From positions 1 through 26,270 of the forward strand of contig CAYGZL010000127.1 in assembly GCA_964354345.1 (NCBI GenBank): a DNA stretch of 26,270 nt. The letters are read 5' to 3'. The first letter of the stretch is position 1, and each line of letters begins with the position of its first letter. The translations under genes and the position numbers were made by a program. Origin of the DNA: CAYGZL01 sp964354345. GTDB taxonomy: Bacteria; Chloroflexota; Anaerolineae; Anaerolineales; UBA4823. Shown piece after piece: positions 16,842-24,949 of this stretch. The notes under the pieces are model-generated. The model was not told where the DNA came from, did not search any database, and saw nothing but the letters and a program-made list of their open reading frames with translations.

Positions 16842-18376
16842 GAGGCAGCCTCCGCAACACTGCTGCTTTGTCCCATTGCTGCGGTTAAAATTGTTTCTTG
16901 TGTTGCGCTCTCCCGATCGAAAATGCCCATCTGTTTCCCTTCACGCATCACCAGGATTCTGTCGCTCATCGCCATGATCTCGAGCATATCGGAGGAGATT
17001 AATATAATGCCTAAACCTTGTCCAGCCAGCTCATTAATCAAATGGTGGACTTCGGCTTTGGCCCCAACATCAATGCCCCGCGTAGGCTCATCCAGGATCA
17101 GCACTTGCGGTCGGGTGTTCAACCATTTACTGAGCATAACCTTTTGCTGGTTTCCACCCGAGAGCATCCCGACCGGGTGGTTAACCGAAGGGGTCCGAAT
17201 GGAAAGACGCTCGCGGTAATATTCAGCGGTTTTTTCTTCGGCTTCTTTCTGCACCAAACCGAAACGCGACAGGTATTGATACAACATTGGCAGGGTTATG
17301 TTATTGGTGATCGACATAGTCAATGTCAAACCAATACCCCGCCGATCCTCGGACATATAGGCAATTCCCAGGCGCAGTGCTTGTTCAGCAGAACGGATTT
17401 TTTCTGTTTTACCATCCAGGATGACCACCCCACTATCTGCTGGCTCAACTCCGAACAAGGCCAGGCCAACATCCGTCCGGTGCGAGCCCACTAAGCCGGC
17501 AAAACCTAACACTTCACCCTGATAGACCTCGAAGTTGATCTCTGAAAATACGTTTTCTTTGCTTAGATCTTTCACTGACATCAGCAATTTACCCCGTTGT
17601 CCGATGCTTTTCGCGAAGAATTCATCGATCTTCCGGCCCACCATGTCGTGAATGCAGCTCTCCAGGGTAATCTCAGTGCGTGACCGTGTGGAAATCCATT
17701 TCCCATCTCTGAATACAGTCACCCGATCAGCGATTTCAAAGACTTCCTCCAGACGGTGACTGATAAACAGGATCGAAACACCCTGATCGCGCAATGAGTG
17801 GGTTAACTTGAACAGTTGTTCCACTTCGTGCGCTGAAAGCGAAGCAGTCGGTTCATCCATAATCAGCACACGCACCTTGAGTGAAATTGCCTTGGCGATC
17901 TCAATCGTTTGCTGCGCAGCCAGGGTCAAACCGCGTGCCGACATCTTTACGTCCAAATTCACGCCCAGCTTGGCCAGGATTTCCTCCGCTTCCTGGTACA
18001 TCTTTCGCCAGTTAACCAGAATCCCGTGCGCCCGGTGCGTGATAAAAATATTCTCGGCAACGTTAAGGTCTGGGTATACCATCGGTTCCTGGTAGATCGC
18101 TGCAATACCGTAATCTTGCGCCTCCACCGAGTTGCCGACTCGAATCAGCTTACCATCCAGGAGCATTTCCCCCTGGTCTGGATGGTACACCCCCGTCATG
18201 ATCTTAATCAAAGTGGATTTACCTGCCCCATTTTCCCCCAACAAAGCATGAATCTCACCTGGATACAAGTCCATTGAGACATCATCTAATGCCTGGGTTG
18301 TATCAAAACGCTTGGAGATATGCCGGATTTGGAATACTGGTGTTTCACTTATATTATTTTGTTTTTGTTCTGCCAT
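16838..18376 (-). CDS. rhaT: Sugar ABC transporter ATPase with two nucleotide-binding domains (RhaT-like)
   Basis: A CUT2-type sugar importer ATPase of 512 residues with two fused domains. The first has Walker A GENGAGKST at 47-55, a weak signature (LTLAAQQTIEIAKA) and Walker B LIMDEPTASLS. The second has the degenerate Walker A usual in this class (GLVGSHRTDVG), a good signature LSGGNQQKVMLSK and Walker B LILDEPTRGID. The ATG at 18376 is preferred because GGAAG lies 7 bases before it; a TTG at 18409 would overlap the mutarotase stop by 4 bases and cannot be excluded. It energises import through the two permeases that follow. This is the binding-protein-dependent RhaT of rhizobia, not the unrelated E. 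coli symporter of the same name. Confidence 0.9.
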   Translation of the reverse strand: MAEQKQNNISETPVFQIRHISKRFDTTQALDDVSMDLYPGEIHALLGENGAGKSTLIKIMTGVYHPDQGEMLLDGKLIRVGNSVEAQDYGIAAIYQEPMVYPDLNVAENIFITHRAHGILVNWRKMYQEAEEILAKLGVNLDVKMSARGLTLAAQQTIEIAKAISLKVRVLIMDEPTASLSAHEVEQLFKLTHSLRDQGVSILFISHRLEEVFEIADRVTVFRDGKWISTRSRTEITLESCIHDMVGRKIDEFFAKSIGQRGKLLMSVKDLSKENVFSEINFEVYQGEVLGFAGLVGSHRTDVGLALFGVEPADSGVVILDGKTEKIRSAEQALRLGIAYMSEDRRGIGLTLTMSITNNITLPMLYQYLSRFGLVQKEAEEKTAEYYRERLSIRTPSVNHPVGMLSGGNQQKVMLSKWLNTRPQVLILDEPTRGIDVGAKAEVHHLINELAGQGLGIILISSDMLEIMAMSDRILVMREGKQMGIFDRESATQETILTAAMGQSSSVAEAAS

Positions 18377-18405
18377 TAACGGTCTTCCATTCAAGAATGC
18401 CAGGA

Positions 18406-18729
18406 TCAATCGAGGTGAAATACTTCCTTCAACTCCAACATGTTTTCATCCGGGTGCGCTCCGCCCAGGTTCTCGAAATACGGCGACATAAATTCCTGCC
18501 AACGGGCATTGATCTCTTCTTTGCTCATCCCTTCCAGTGCTGCCTGGAAGCTCTCAGGCGTCTCAAAATACCCAAATAATAATCCATTCTCCTGGATGAA
18601 CAGGGAATAGTTGTGCCAGCCGGTTCGGTGTAACGCCTCGAGCATCTCCGGCCATACTTGCTCATGATGTGCTATATACTCCGCTGCTTTCTCTGGTCTT
18701 ACTTTTAAAATAAATCCAACTCGTTTCAT
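18406..18729 (-). CDS. rhaM: L-rhamnose mutarotase
   Basis: A small dimeric ferredoxin-like enzyme that interconverts alpha and beta anomers of L-rhamnose in the cytoplasm. The ATG at 18729 has AAGGAG 6 bases upstream, and the resulting 107 residues fit the family length of about 104; the longer open frame to 18837 only reads back into the preceding gene. The N terminus MKRVGFILKVRPEKAAEYI, the catalytic H22 in AHHEQVWPEM and Y18 match the E. coli enzyme's active-site positions. Also conserved are NYSLFI and LFGYFE. It is the gene that names the sugar of this operon. It lies 23 bases after the UroD-like gene and just before the ATPase gene. Confidence 0.93.
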   Translation of the reverse strand: MKRVGFILKVRPEKAAEYIAHHEQVWPEMLEALHRTGWHNYSLFIQENGLLFGYFETPESFQAALEGMSKEEINARWQEFMSPYFENLGGAHPDENMLELKEVFHLD

Positions 18730-18752
18730 CGGCTTCTCCTTTGTTTCACCCG

Positions 18753-19844
18753 CTAACCATACTTCTTCACTGCCCCGATAAACGCTTCCATATTCTCCAT
18801 CGTCGTGTCCGCCTGGACAATGTGGGCTGGCGCACATAAGTACCCACCCCCAGCTCCAAGGACACGGATTTTCTCCGCCACATCTCGTTCGATCGCCTCC
18901 GGGGTGCCATGAGGTAACAGCTCCTGTTGGTCAATCGCTCCCCAGAAGGAGAGCCTGTCGCCGAAGCGACTTTTCAATGATTCCGGTTCGTGACCGGGTA
19001 CATTGGGCTGGACCGGGTTAAACACCTCCAAACCAATTTCCACCAGGTCATCCAGGATCGGGGAGATCGCCCCATCACTGTGATACACAATCATCACCTG
19101 GGGATTGACTGCCTTCATTTCAGCAAATACCTCGGCAAAGCGAGGCTTAAATACATTTCGCCACATGCGTGGCGAGACCATCATTCCGTTCTGCGCCCCG
19201 AAATCGTCTCCCGTCCAGATCCCATCCACACCCAAGGCGACTAGTTGCTTACCAATTCCGATGCTGAATTCTTTGCAACGATCGAGTAAAGGTCCAATAT
19301 AGACCTCACCCATCGCCAGGTCCATCATAAACTTTTCCATGCCAACCATGTGCCAGGCCATCTCGAACATGGTCAGTTCAACATCTCCGATAATAAAATA
19401 ATCCTGGCGATATTTTTCGATATACATGCGCGCGTCTGCCATCCGTCCTTCGGCGTATGGGTTTGGGAAGGTTACAGCTCGCACCTCCTCGGCTGAGCTT
19501 ACATTACCGAGGGGACATTCGATTATCTCCATATAAAGCGGACCCTGGCGCATTTTCATCCCAAACTCATTGATGATGCAGCCGTCTTCCGTCTGGGGGT
19601 GTTGATAACCTGCTGGTAACCCACCACCGACAACGACACAGTCACTGCCCATCGCCAGGCGTAGCTCATTGCCTGACGTGCGATACATCAGGTCTTCATA
19701 ATAGGAAGGCGAGTAATGAACCGGGATGTTATATTTTTGGCTGAAACTTTCCAACAATGGGCGGCAAAGGTCAAACTGTAATGGTACCCGGTCAGGAATA
19801 CCATTGCGTTTTAAAGCGGTTAAAACCCTTAACTTTGAATTCAT
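18753..19844 (-). CDS. Uroporphyrinogen decarboxylase-like protein of unknown function
   Basis: A 363-residue member of the UroD/MtaA superfamily (COG0407-type TIM barrel). Conserved segments include DRVPLQFD near the N terminus, GIWTGDDFGAQNGMMVSP, and GAIDQQELLPHGTPEAI. Corrinoid methyltransferase members bind zinc through an H-x-C motif; here the equivalent position reads HSDG (H255, D257), so that zinc site appears altered. Arginines of true haem-pathway decarboxylases are not evident, so haem synthesis is unlikely. The ATG at 19844 is used because the TTG at 19883 lies at or before the expected transcript start; the leader is A-rich without a clear ribosome binding site. As first gene of the rhamnose operon it may act on a sugar-derived or methylated compound, but no activity can be assigned. 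Confidence 0.85.
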   Translation of the reverse strand: MNSKLRVLTALKRNGIPDRVPLQFDLCRPLLESFSQKYNIPVHYSPSYYEDLMYRTSGNELRLAMGSDCVVVGGGLPAGYQHPQTEDGCIINEFGMKMRQGPLYMEIIECPLGNVSSAEEVRAVTFPNPYAEGRMADARMYIEKYRQDYFIIGDVELTMFEMAWHMVGMEKFMMDLAMGEVYIGPLLDRCKEFSIGIGKQLVALGVDGIWTGDDFGAQNGMMVSPRMWRNVFKPRFAEVFAEMKAVNPQVMIVYHSDGAISPILDDLVEIGLEVFNPVQPNVPGHEPESLKSRFGDRLSFWGAIDQQELLPHGTPEAIERDVAEKIRVLGAGGGYLCAPAHIVQADTTMENMEAFIGAVKKYG

Positions 19845-19886
19845 CGATTTATATTTTTTTTGATTTTTCTGACGAACCGACAATAT

Positions 19887-19915
19887 ATTATAGTTACCCT
19901 GTTGTTATTTGTCAA
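19887..19915 (-). promoter_or_regulatory. Perfect sigma70 consensus promoter of the sugar operon
   Basis: On the minus strand TTGACA (19915-19910), a 17-base spacer and TATAAT (19892-19887) match the housekeeping consensus at all 12 positions. The transcript should start near 19880, giving a leader of about 35 bases before the ATG at 19844. An imperfect inverted repeat, GACAATA (19879-19885) and TATTTGTC (19906-19913) on the plus strand, brackets the -10 and -35 and could be an operator. So strong a core promoter on a sugar operon suggests control by a repressor. Confidence 0.85.
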
Positions 19916-20002
19916 ACCTATATCTGCCCGCCACATACGATATAATAGCTCGGCTACCGAACACGCCAGATTATCCTGGCGAATAATCCTTAGGAGTTAT
20001 TT

Positions 20003-21808
20003 ATGTCTGAAACAAAAATCCCTCTCCGCACCGAGATTCCCTCCCACTATAAATGGAACGCTGAGTCCGTTTTCCCCACCCAAGCTGACTGGGAAGCCGA
20101 TCTTCAAACCCTGCCACAATCCGTGGCTGCGTTGGCGCAATACAAGGATCACCTGGTTGATGGGCCAGCCGTAGTTGTGGCTGCTTTCCAGGCCACCGAA
20201 GCGCTCATGACCAGGCTAATGAAGCTCGATATCTACGCCAATATGTCCTTTTCCGTGGACACCACAGATCAGGACGCCGCTCGTCGGAATAGCCAGATCC
20301 AGGCCGCCGCGGCTCAAGCTTTCGCCGCAATCTCCTTCATTAACCCCGAACTTATCGCCATCGGTGAACCCACGATGCGAGATTGGTTGGCTCAGGATTC
20401 CGCCCTGGCGGTGTACACCCACTACATGGATAATCTTTTCCGCCGTCAGGCGAATGTCCGTTCAGCCGAAGTTGAAGAATTACTCGGGTTAGCCTCGGAT
20501 CCCTTTGGGAATGTCTTCAATACACTGAACATGCTTTCCAACTCGGACTTCATATTCGCTCCCGCCACCACCTCCTCTGGCGACCAGGTACAAATTACAG
20601 CCAGCACCTTTGATAATGTGATGAGTGAACCTGACCGCGAATTGCGCCGCAGCGCTTACGAGAGCTACACTGATGTATATCTCCAATTCCGGAATGCCCT
20701 GGCCAGCAACCTGGCGACGAATATCAAATCCCAGGTTTTCCAGATGCGCGCCCGGCGCTATCCTTCGTGCCTGGCAGCTACTCTAGCTGGTGATAACATT
20801 CCTCTGGATGTCTTCCAAAACCTGATCCAAACTTTCCGGAAGAATTTACCAATCTGGCATCGCTATTGGGCAATTCGGCGCAAAGCTTTGGGCGTGGCTG
20901 AGTTAAAACCTTACGACATCTGGGCGCCATTGACCAGCCACCGTCCTAAGCTGACTTACGAACAAACCGTAGATTGGATCTGCCAGGGTTTGATGCCGCT
21001 TGGCGCTGATTATGCCGAGACTGTCCGCCGGGGTTGTTTGGAACAACGCTGGGTGGATGTCTACCCCAACATCGGAAAGTGGGATGGCGCGTTCTCCGGT
21101 GGTGCACCTGGCACCTATCCCTTTATACTAATGAACTTCGATGGCTCGATCTTCAGCCTGAGCACCCTGGCGCATGAACTGGGTCACTCAATGCATTCTT
21201 ACCTGGCCTGGCAGAACCAACCTTTTATCTACAGTGATTATTCCACATTCGCTGCAGAGATCGCTTCGAATGCTCACCAGGCCCTGGTACGGGCACACTT
21301 ACTCGCAACCAACCCCGACCGTGACTTCCAGATCACCGTGATCGAAGAAGCCATGTCTAACTTCCATCGCTATTTCTTCATCATGCCCACCCTGGCTCGC
21401 TGGGAATATGAGGTCTACCAGCGTGAAGAGCGTGGTCAGGGTCTTTCCGCCAGCGATATGACGGAACTGATGGCAGATCTGTTCAGTGAGGGCTATGGGA
21501 GTGAGATGACTTTCGACCGGCAACGCGTCGGCATCACCTGGGCAACCTTCCCCCATATGTATATGAACTTTTACGTTTTCCAGTATGCTACCGGCATCTC
21601 TGGCGCCAACGCTTTTGCCCGCCGCATCCGCCGCGGTGAACCCGGGGCTGCCGAAGCCTACCTGGGTTTTCTCAAGTCCGGCAGCTCTTTGTACGCACTC
21701 GACAGCCTGCGCCGGGCCGGCCTGGATCTCTCTACCCCCGCTCCAGTCGAGGAGACATTCGATATCCTATCTGGCCTGGTAGATCGGCTGGAGCTGTTGG
21801 TTAGCTGA
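20003..21808 (+). CDS. pepF: Oligoendopeptidase F, M3 family zinc metallopeptidase
   Basis: A cytoplasmic peptidase of 601 residues, the normal size of PepF, which cuts peptides of roughly 7-17 residues. The zinc motif HELGHSMHS has ligands H391 and H395 with catalytic E392; the third ligand is the glutamate in AAEIASNAHQ about 26 residues later. The N-terminal TVPRWN-like segment appears as SHYKWNAESVFP. The C-terminal GITWATFPHMYMNFYVFQYATG stretch carries the substrate-binding His/Tyr pair of the family. The ATG at 20003 has AGGAG 6 bases upstream; a TATAAT at 19941-19946 may be its -10 but the -35 is weak. Transcribed alone, divergent from the sugar operon, and closed by a hairpin terminator. 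Confidence 0.95.
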   Translation: MSETKIPLRTEIPSHYKWNAESVFPTQADWEADLQTLPQSVAALAQYKDHLVDGPAVVVAAFQATEALMTRLMKLDIYANMSFSVDTTDQDAARRNSQIQAAAAQAFAAISFINPELIAIGEPTMRDWLAQDSALAVYTHYMDNLFRRQANVRSAEVEELLGLASDPFGNVFNTLNMLSNSDFIFAPATTSSGDQVQITASTFDNVMSEPDRELRRSAYESYTDVYLQFRNALASNLATNIKSQVFQMRARRYPSCLAATLAGDNIPLDVFQNLIQTFRKNLPIWHRYWAIRRKALGVAELKPYDIWAPLTSHRPKLTYEQTVDWICQGLMPLGADYAETVRRGCLEQRWVDVYPNIGKWDGAFSGGAPGTYPFILMNFDGSIFSLSTLAHELGHSMHSYLAWQNQPFIYSDYSTFAAEIASNAHQALVRAHLLATNPDRDFQITVIEEAMSNFHRYFFIMPTLARWEYEVYQREERGQGLSASDMTELMADLFSEGYGSEMTFDRQRVGITWATFPHMYMNFYVFQYATGISGANAFARRIRRGEPGAAEAYLGFLKSGSSLYALDSLRRAGLDLSTPAPVEETFDILSGLVDRLELLVS

Positions 21809-21825
21809 TTTCCAATCTCTATACC

Positions 21826-21878
21826 CCCCACAAGATTAGCAATTTGAGATATCGCCAATCTTGTGGGGCTTTTATTTT
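21826..21878 (+). terminator. Rho-independent terminator after pepF
   Basis: A perfect 12-bp stem, CCCCACAAGATT (21826-21837) with AATCTTGTGGGG (21857-21868), loop of 19 bases, followed by CTTTTATTTT. It starts 18 bases after the pepF stop. Its end touches the last codon of the convergent zinc-ribbon gene. Confidence 0.88.
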
Positions 21879-22713
21879 ACAAATACTCCGCTGCGATCAG
21901 GCCTGCTTTGGCCACCGCCTCTCGACCTGCTGGTAGGGTCTGGTGCCCGGCTTCCGGACACAATTGCGGCTTGGCTGGATCCAGGCAGTTCGGGCAGTAA
22001 GCCTTCTTGCACTCCAGGCACACGGTCGCGTTCCAGCCTTTCAACCGCCCCAGGACATCCTTTTGCTCTTCAATTTCCGCTCCACATTTGGCACAATTCA
22101 TACTGACGATCAGGGCGTGGTTTAACTCCGCAAACTTCCTCCCAAAAGTCGTGTCCTCGATAATAATTTCCAGATACCCGGCTGGTCCCATGCCCTTTTC
22201 CTGGCTGGAGTAATATCGCACAACTTTGATCGGTTCAAGGATGCGTCCAAGCCTGGCGCGAACTTCCGCCGGCAGTTTTTTATTGCGTAACGCCCGATTG
22301 CGAGTAAAGCGATATCCAATCCACCCGGCCAGCGCACTGAGCGCCACCAGCAGGATGAGAATGAGCCAGGGGACCAGCCACGGAAGCCCGCTCAGGTTGG
22401 CCCTAAACCGCGCCAGGGTCAAGTCGGGAAGGCTGATTAACAATCCGGTTACAATCAGCAGTACAATCAGACTCACGCCGAATCCAATCGCCAACCCCCG
22501 TAGAATTTGCGCCTGAAATTTGCCCTCCCACTCTCTCAAATAAGCCATGCAGCTTTCACAACGTAGGAAAGTCCAGACGGCTTGCACGCGTGCATACAGC
22601 GAACGACTCTCACTGCGCACCTGGTATTCAAAGTATTTTCGACCCTCACTGGCGCCGCATGCCGAGCACATTTGTGGGCTATGAATATGGACATTTTGAA
22701 CTAATATTTTCAT
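21877..22713 (-). CDS. Zinc-ribbon membrane protein of unknown function
   Basis: A 278-residue protein not recognised as a known family. It has four pairs of metal-binding cysteines: CSACG near 16-20, CESC near 53-56, CAKCG near 208-212 and a CLECKKAYCPNC cluster near 231-242. Two membrane helices lie in the middle (about 72-94 and 110-132), so the two zinc-ribbon ends are on the same side, probably cytoplasmic. It starts with an ATGA overlap with the stop of the upstream TPR lipoprotein gene, so the two are translationally coupled and may work together. It may bind proteins or nucleic acid at the membrane; this is only inferred from the fold types. Confidence 0.75.
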   Translation of the reverse strand: MKILVQNVHIHSPQMCSACGASEGRKYFEYQVRSESRSLYARVQAVWTFLRCESCMAYLREWEGKFQAQILRGLAIGFGVSLIVLLIVTGLLISLPDLTLARFRANLSGLPWLVPWLILILLVALSALAGWIGYRFTRNRALRNKKLPAEVRARLGRILEPIKVVRYYSSQEKGMGPAGYLEIIIEDTTFGRKFAELNHALIVSMNCAKCGAEIEEQKDVLGRLKGWNATVCLECKKAYCPNCLDPAKPQLCPEAGHQTLPAGREAVAKAGLIAAEYL

Positions 22714-23987
22714 GGGATCCTGCCTCTGATTTCAAGTATATCGGGATACTCCGGAAGCTTCCGGGTAACATAGCTGACGTCGTTGATATTGTAGTGAGTC
22801 TCGGGGGTTATATTATCAATGACATTGTTCACATCGATTATATACCAGATCAGCGCATGTATGCGATCCTCTGGGTCAGCCAGGAACTGGTAAGGCAGCC
22901 ACAGGACCAGATCCTGGGAGTCCAACTCACACGAACTCCCCAGGTGGAGGACGGCTTCCTGGATCGCCTGCGCAGGACCAAGTAAGGTCAGCCCGGCCAG
23001 GCAATCTCCTTTCTCCAGCCACCCAACTACCATCTCTCGCGCTCCATACTTATTCACCTCACTGAATGAAAAGCCAAGTTTGGCAGCTGTCTGGAGAAAT
23101 GCTTCCCGCGAACGGTCGTTTGGTGATCCAGATGGAACAGATGGCTTTGAAACCCGGATATCTCCTTGAATTAACCCGGCTAATACCTGGGGGGTAAATG
23201 GATTCTTCCCTGCCTTTAAATCCGTTAACCAGGCTTGCCGACTGTTATAAAAACTGCTTAACTCAGGATCGTTAGCCTGATCACGATACTGCATCACTGC
23301 CTCGAAATCAGCAATCGCGTCTTCAGTTTTACCCAGGAGAGCATACACCAATCCGCGGCTGTCCAGGTACCCCTGCACCGGATTATCCTTCACTGCCTGC
23401 TCACAGTAAGGTAGACCTGGCTCAGGTTGGTTGAGTAATCCATAATTCCAGCACAGGTTATTCTCGATCCGCGGAGTGGTGCCTCCCAATGCAACCACCT
23501 GGAGGTAATCTCGATTTGCCGCTACAAGATCCCCCATGACCTGGTAGCAGCGGGCTCTGAGACTATATACTTGCTCACTTACTTCCTGTGCCAGATCATA
23601 GCTCAGGAGATCTGAAAATGCGACAATAGCGCTTGCGTAATCCTCTTTCTGTCTCAGCAGGTCGCCAATCAACACTGCTTGCTTGAAATGGTTTACATTT
23701 TCCAGCGATGTGATCCCAACCGGCGTGGGTGTAGATGTCACCGTTGCTGTTGGGGTTGGAGATAAGGTCGGACCGGGTGATCGCGTAACCGTTGGCGTTC
23801 GTGAAGGGATCAGAGTCGCCTGGCTGGTCATAGTCAAAGAGGGGGTAACCTGCATCGTTGCACTCGCCAGTGCAGTCACAGTGGGCAGAGCAATCCTTGA
23901 GCCTGCAGGAAAATTACACGCAGTGAAAAAGAGACACAACACGATCCAAATCGGGATACCTGCTGGTCGTCTTTGCGAGGAACTCAT
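22710..23987 (-). CDS. TPR-repeat lipoprotein
   Basis: A predicted surface lipoprotein of 425 residues. The signal peptide ends in lipobox FTAC (C24), followed by a Thr/Ser/Pro-rich linker of about 65 residues. Residues about 95-240 form TPR-like helices with typical spacing (YASAIVAFSDLLSYD, ARCYQVMGDLVAANRDYLQV, YALLGKTEDAIADFEAVM). The C-terminal part is not recognised. ATG at 23987 is used; a GTG two codons upstream (23993) is possible, and neither has a clear Shine-Dalgarno. The downstream zinc-ribbon gene overlaps its stop by 4 bases. A 36-base dispersed repeat lies about 45 bases upstream. Likely a scaffold for protein contacts outside the membrane; partner unknown. Confidence 0.8.
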   Translation of the reverse strand: MSSSQRRPAGIPIWIVLCLFFTACNFPAGSRIALPTVTALASATMQVTPSLTMTSQATLIPSRTPTVTRSPGPTLSPTPTATVTSTPTPVGITSLENVNHFKQAVLIGDLLRQKEDYASAIVAFSDLLSYDLAQEVSEQVYSLRARCYQVMGDLVAANRDYLQVVALGGTTPRIENNLCWNYGLLNQPEPGLPYCEQAVKDNPVQGYLDSRGLVYALLGKTEDAIADFEAVMQYRDQANDPELSSFYNSRQAWLTDLKAGKNPFTPQVLAGLIQGDIRVSKPSVPSGSPNDRSREAFLQTAAKLGFSFSEVNKYGAREMVVGWLEKGDCLAGLTLLGPAQAIQEAVLHLGSSCELDSQDLVLWLPYQFLADPEDRIHALIWYIIDVNNVIDNITPETHYNINDVSYVTRKLPEYPDILEIRGRIP

Positions 23988-24030
23988 AAGCACTTTAGCA
24001 ATTCATTCGGAATGGACAACCCTAAAATTA

Positions 24031-24066
24031 GTCATTGCGGGCGCACTTTGCGAAGCAATCTCAGTC
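24031..24066 (+). repeat. Dispersed 36-base repeat, copy 2
   Basis: Matches 7797-7832 at 33 of 36 bases, same orientation. It begins GTCATTGCGGGCGCAC and ends GAAGCAATCTCAGTC. Like copy 1 it sits just upstream of a minus-strand lipoprotein gene. A looser resemblance (CATTC.GAA.GGACAAC) continues on the left in both places, at 7714 and 24004, though at different distances. Confidence 0.8.
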
Positions 24067-24136
24067 TTTGTTCAAAAAGGAGCGCTTTTTTGATCCAATC
24101 TCTCGTCACATAGCTATCTTATTCTACGACATTATT

Positions 24137-24868
24137 TCATAGATCGTCCATCAGTTCCAGGCTAGAATGGAATTCGTTAGAAAATATTCTATCTATACGC
24201 AAATGGACATAAATATAAGCTAAACGCCGCGCAGCTTCCTCAATAAACCCATCCATTTCCTCTGCAGTCAGATATATTCGCTTCCGGTTGACCAATTCCT
24301 CAGCATGTGCATCCTTGAGCTGATAATATCTTTGGATATAGCAGATTCTTTCTCGTACGCCCTCAGGTCGCAGGAAAGAAAGATAGTTGACCGGGTAGTC
24401 ACAGGTCAGGAATACTTTCCAATACAGGCAGTCCGGGTGTGCCCGGACATACTCGAAATCCAGCCCGTACCAATCTTTCTTTACTTCCCAGACAAAGTTT
24501 CGATCCGCTTGAAATTTATCGGAAAAACGCTGGTAAGTTGGCTTGCCAATCCGCAGCGACCAGAGATTATCGGTTACTAAATGGCAGAAATAACCAAAAA
24601 TAAATGAATATCTCGGTGGTTCAGTACCGGGCCAGGGCAGGTCAACCAGGTTACGACGGTAGAAGTCCAGGTCAGCACAGGAAAACATTGCGGCCTCTGG
24701 CGCCTGAACATGCGTCACTTCCGTCGGTGGCGAAAACGTTTCCCACTTCTCGTCTGGCATCCCTGAATCCGGTGCAATATTGCCCACCGCGAATGCGTGC
24801 GCCTCCAAACCAGGAAATTGTTCCAACAAGACTTCGGCTATCCGTAAATGAGCAATCCAGGTTGCCAT
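24137..24868 (-). CDS. Zinc-dependent phospholipase C-like protein
   Basis: A 243-residue all-helical protein of the zinc-dependent phospholipase C/S1-P1-like group. Likely zinc ligands are visible in family order: H7 (IAHLRIAE), D34 (NIAPDSG), H53 (VTHVQAP), H96 and D100 (GYFCHLVTDNLW). Similar proteins are common in Chloroflexota and clostridia; most have no proven substrate. There is no signal peptide, so unlike secreted phospholipases it would be cytoplasmic, or the domain may have another phosphoester role. The start has AGGAG about 9 bases upstream. It is divergent from the GH9 gene and 143 bases from the TPR lipoprotein gene. Confidence 0.82.
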   Translation of the reverse strand: MATWIAHLRIAEVLLEQFPGLEAHAFAVGNIAPDSGMPDEKWETFSPPTEVTHVQAPEAAMFSCADLDFYRRNLVDLPWPGTEPPRYSFIFGYFCHLVTDNLWSLRIGKPTYQRFSDKFQADRNFVWEVKKDWYGLDFEYVRAHPDCLYWKVFLTCDYPVNYLSFLRPEGVRERICYIQRYYQLKDAHAEELVNRKRIYLTAEEMDGFIEEAARRLAYIYVHLRIDRIFSNEFHSSLELMDDL

Positions 24869-24949
24869 CCCATCAATCTCCTGATTTATTTTACTCTATC
24901 CCATCAAGTTGGGCTGTACTTAGGATACAATCTGTTGTGGAGGTTAACA

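Noticed and set aside
18730..18837. N-terminal extension of rhamnose mutarotase
   Set aside because: It reads back into the end of the UroD-like gene; the internal ATG at 18729 has a good ribosome binding site and gives the family length.
24909..24931. TTGGGC and TACAAT upstream of the GH9 gene as a promoter
   Set aside because: The spacing is only 11 bases, too short for a sigma70 promoter.
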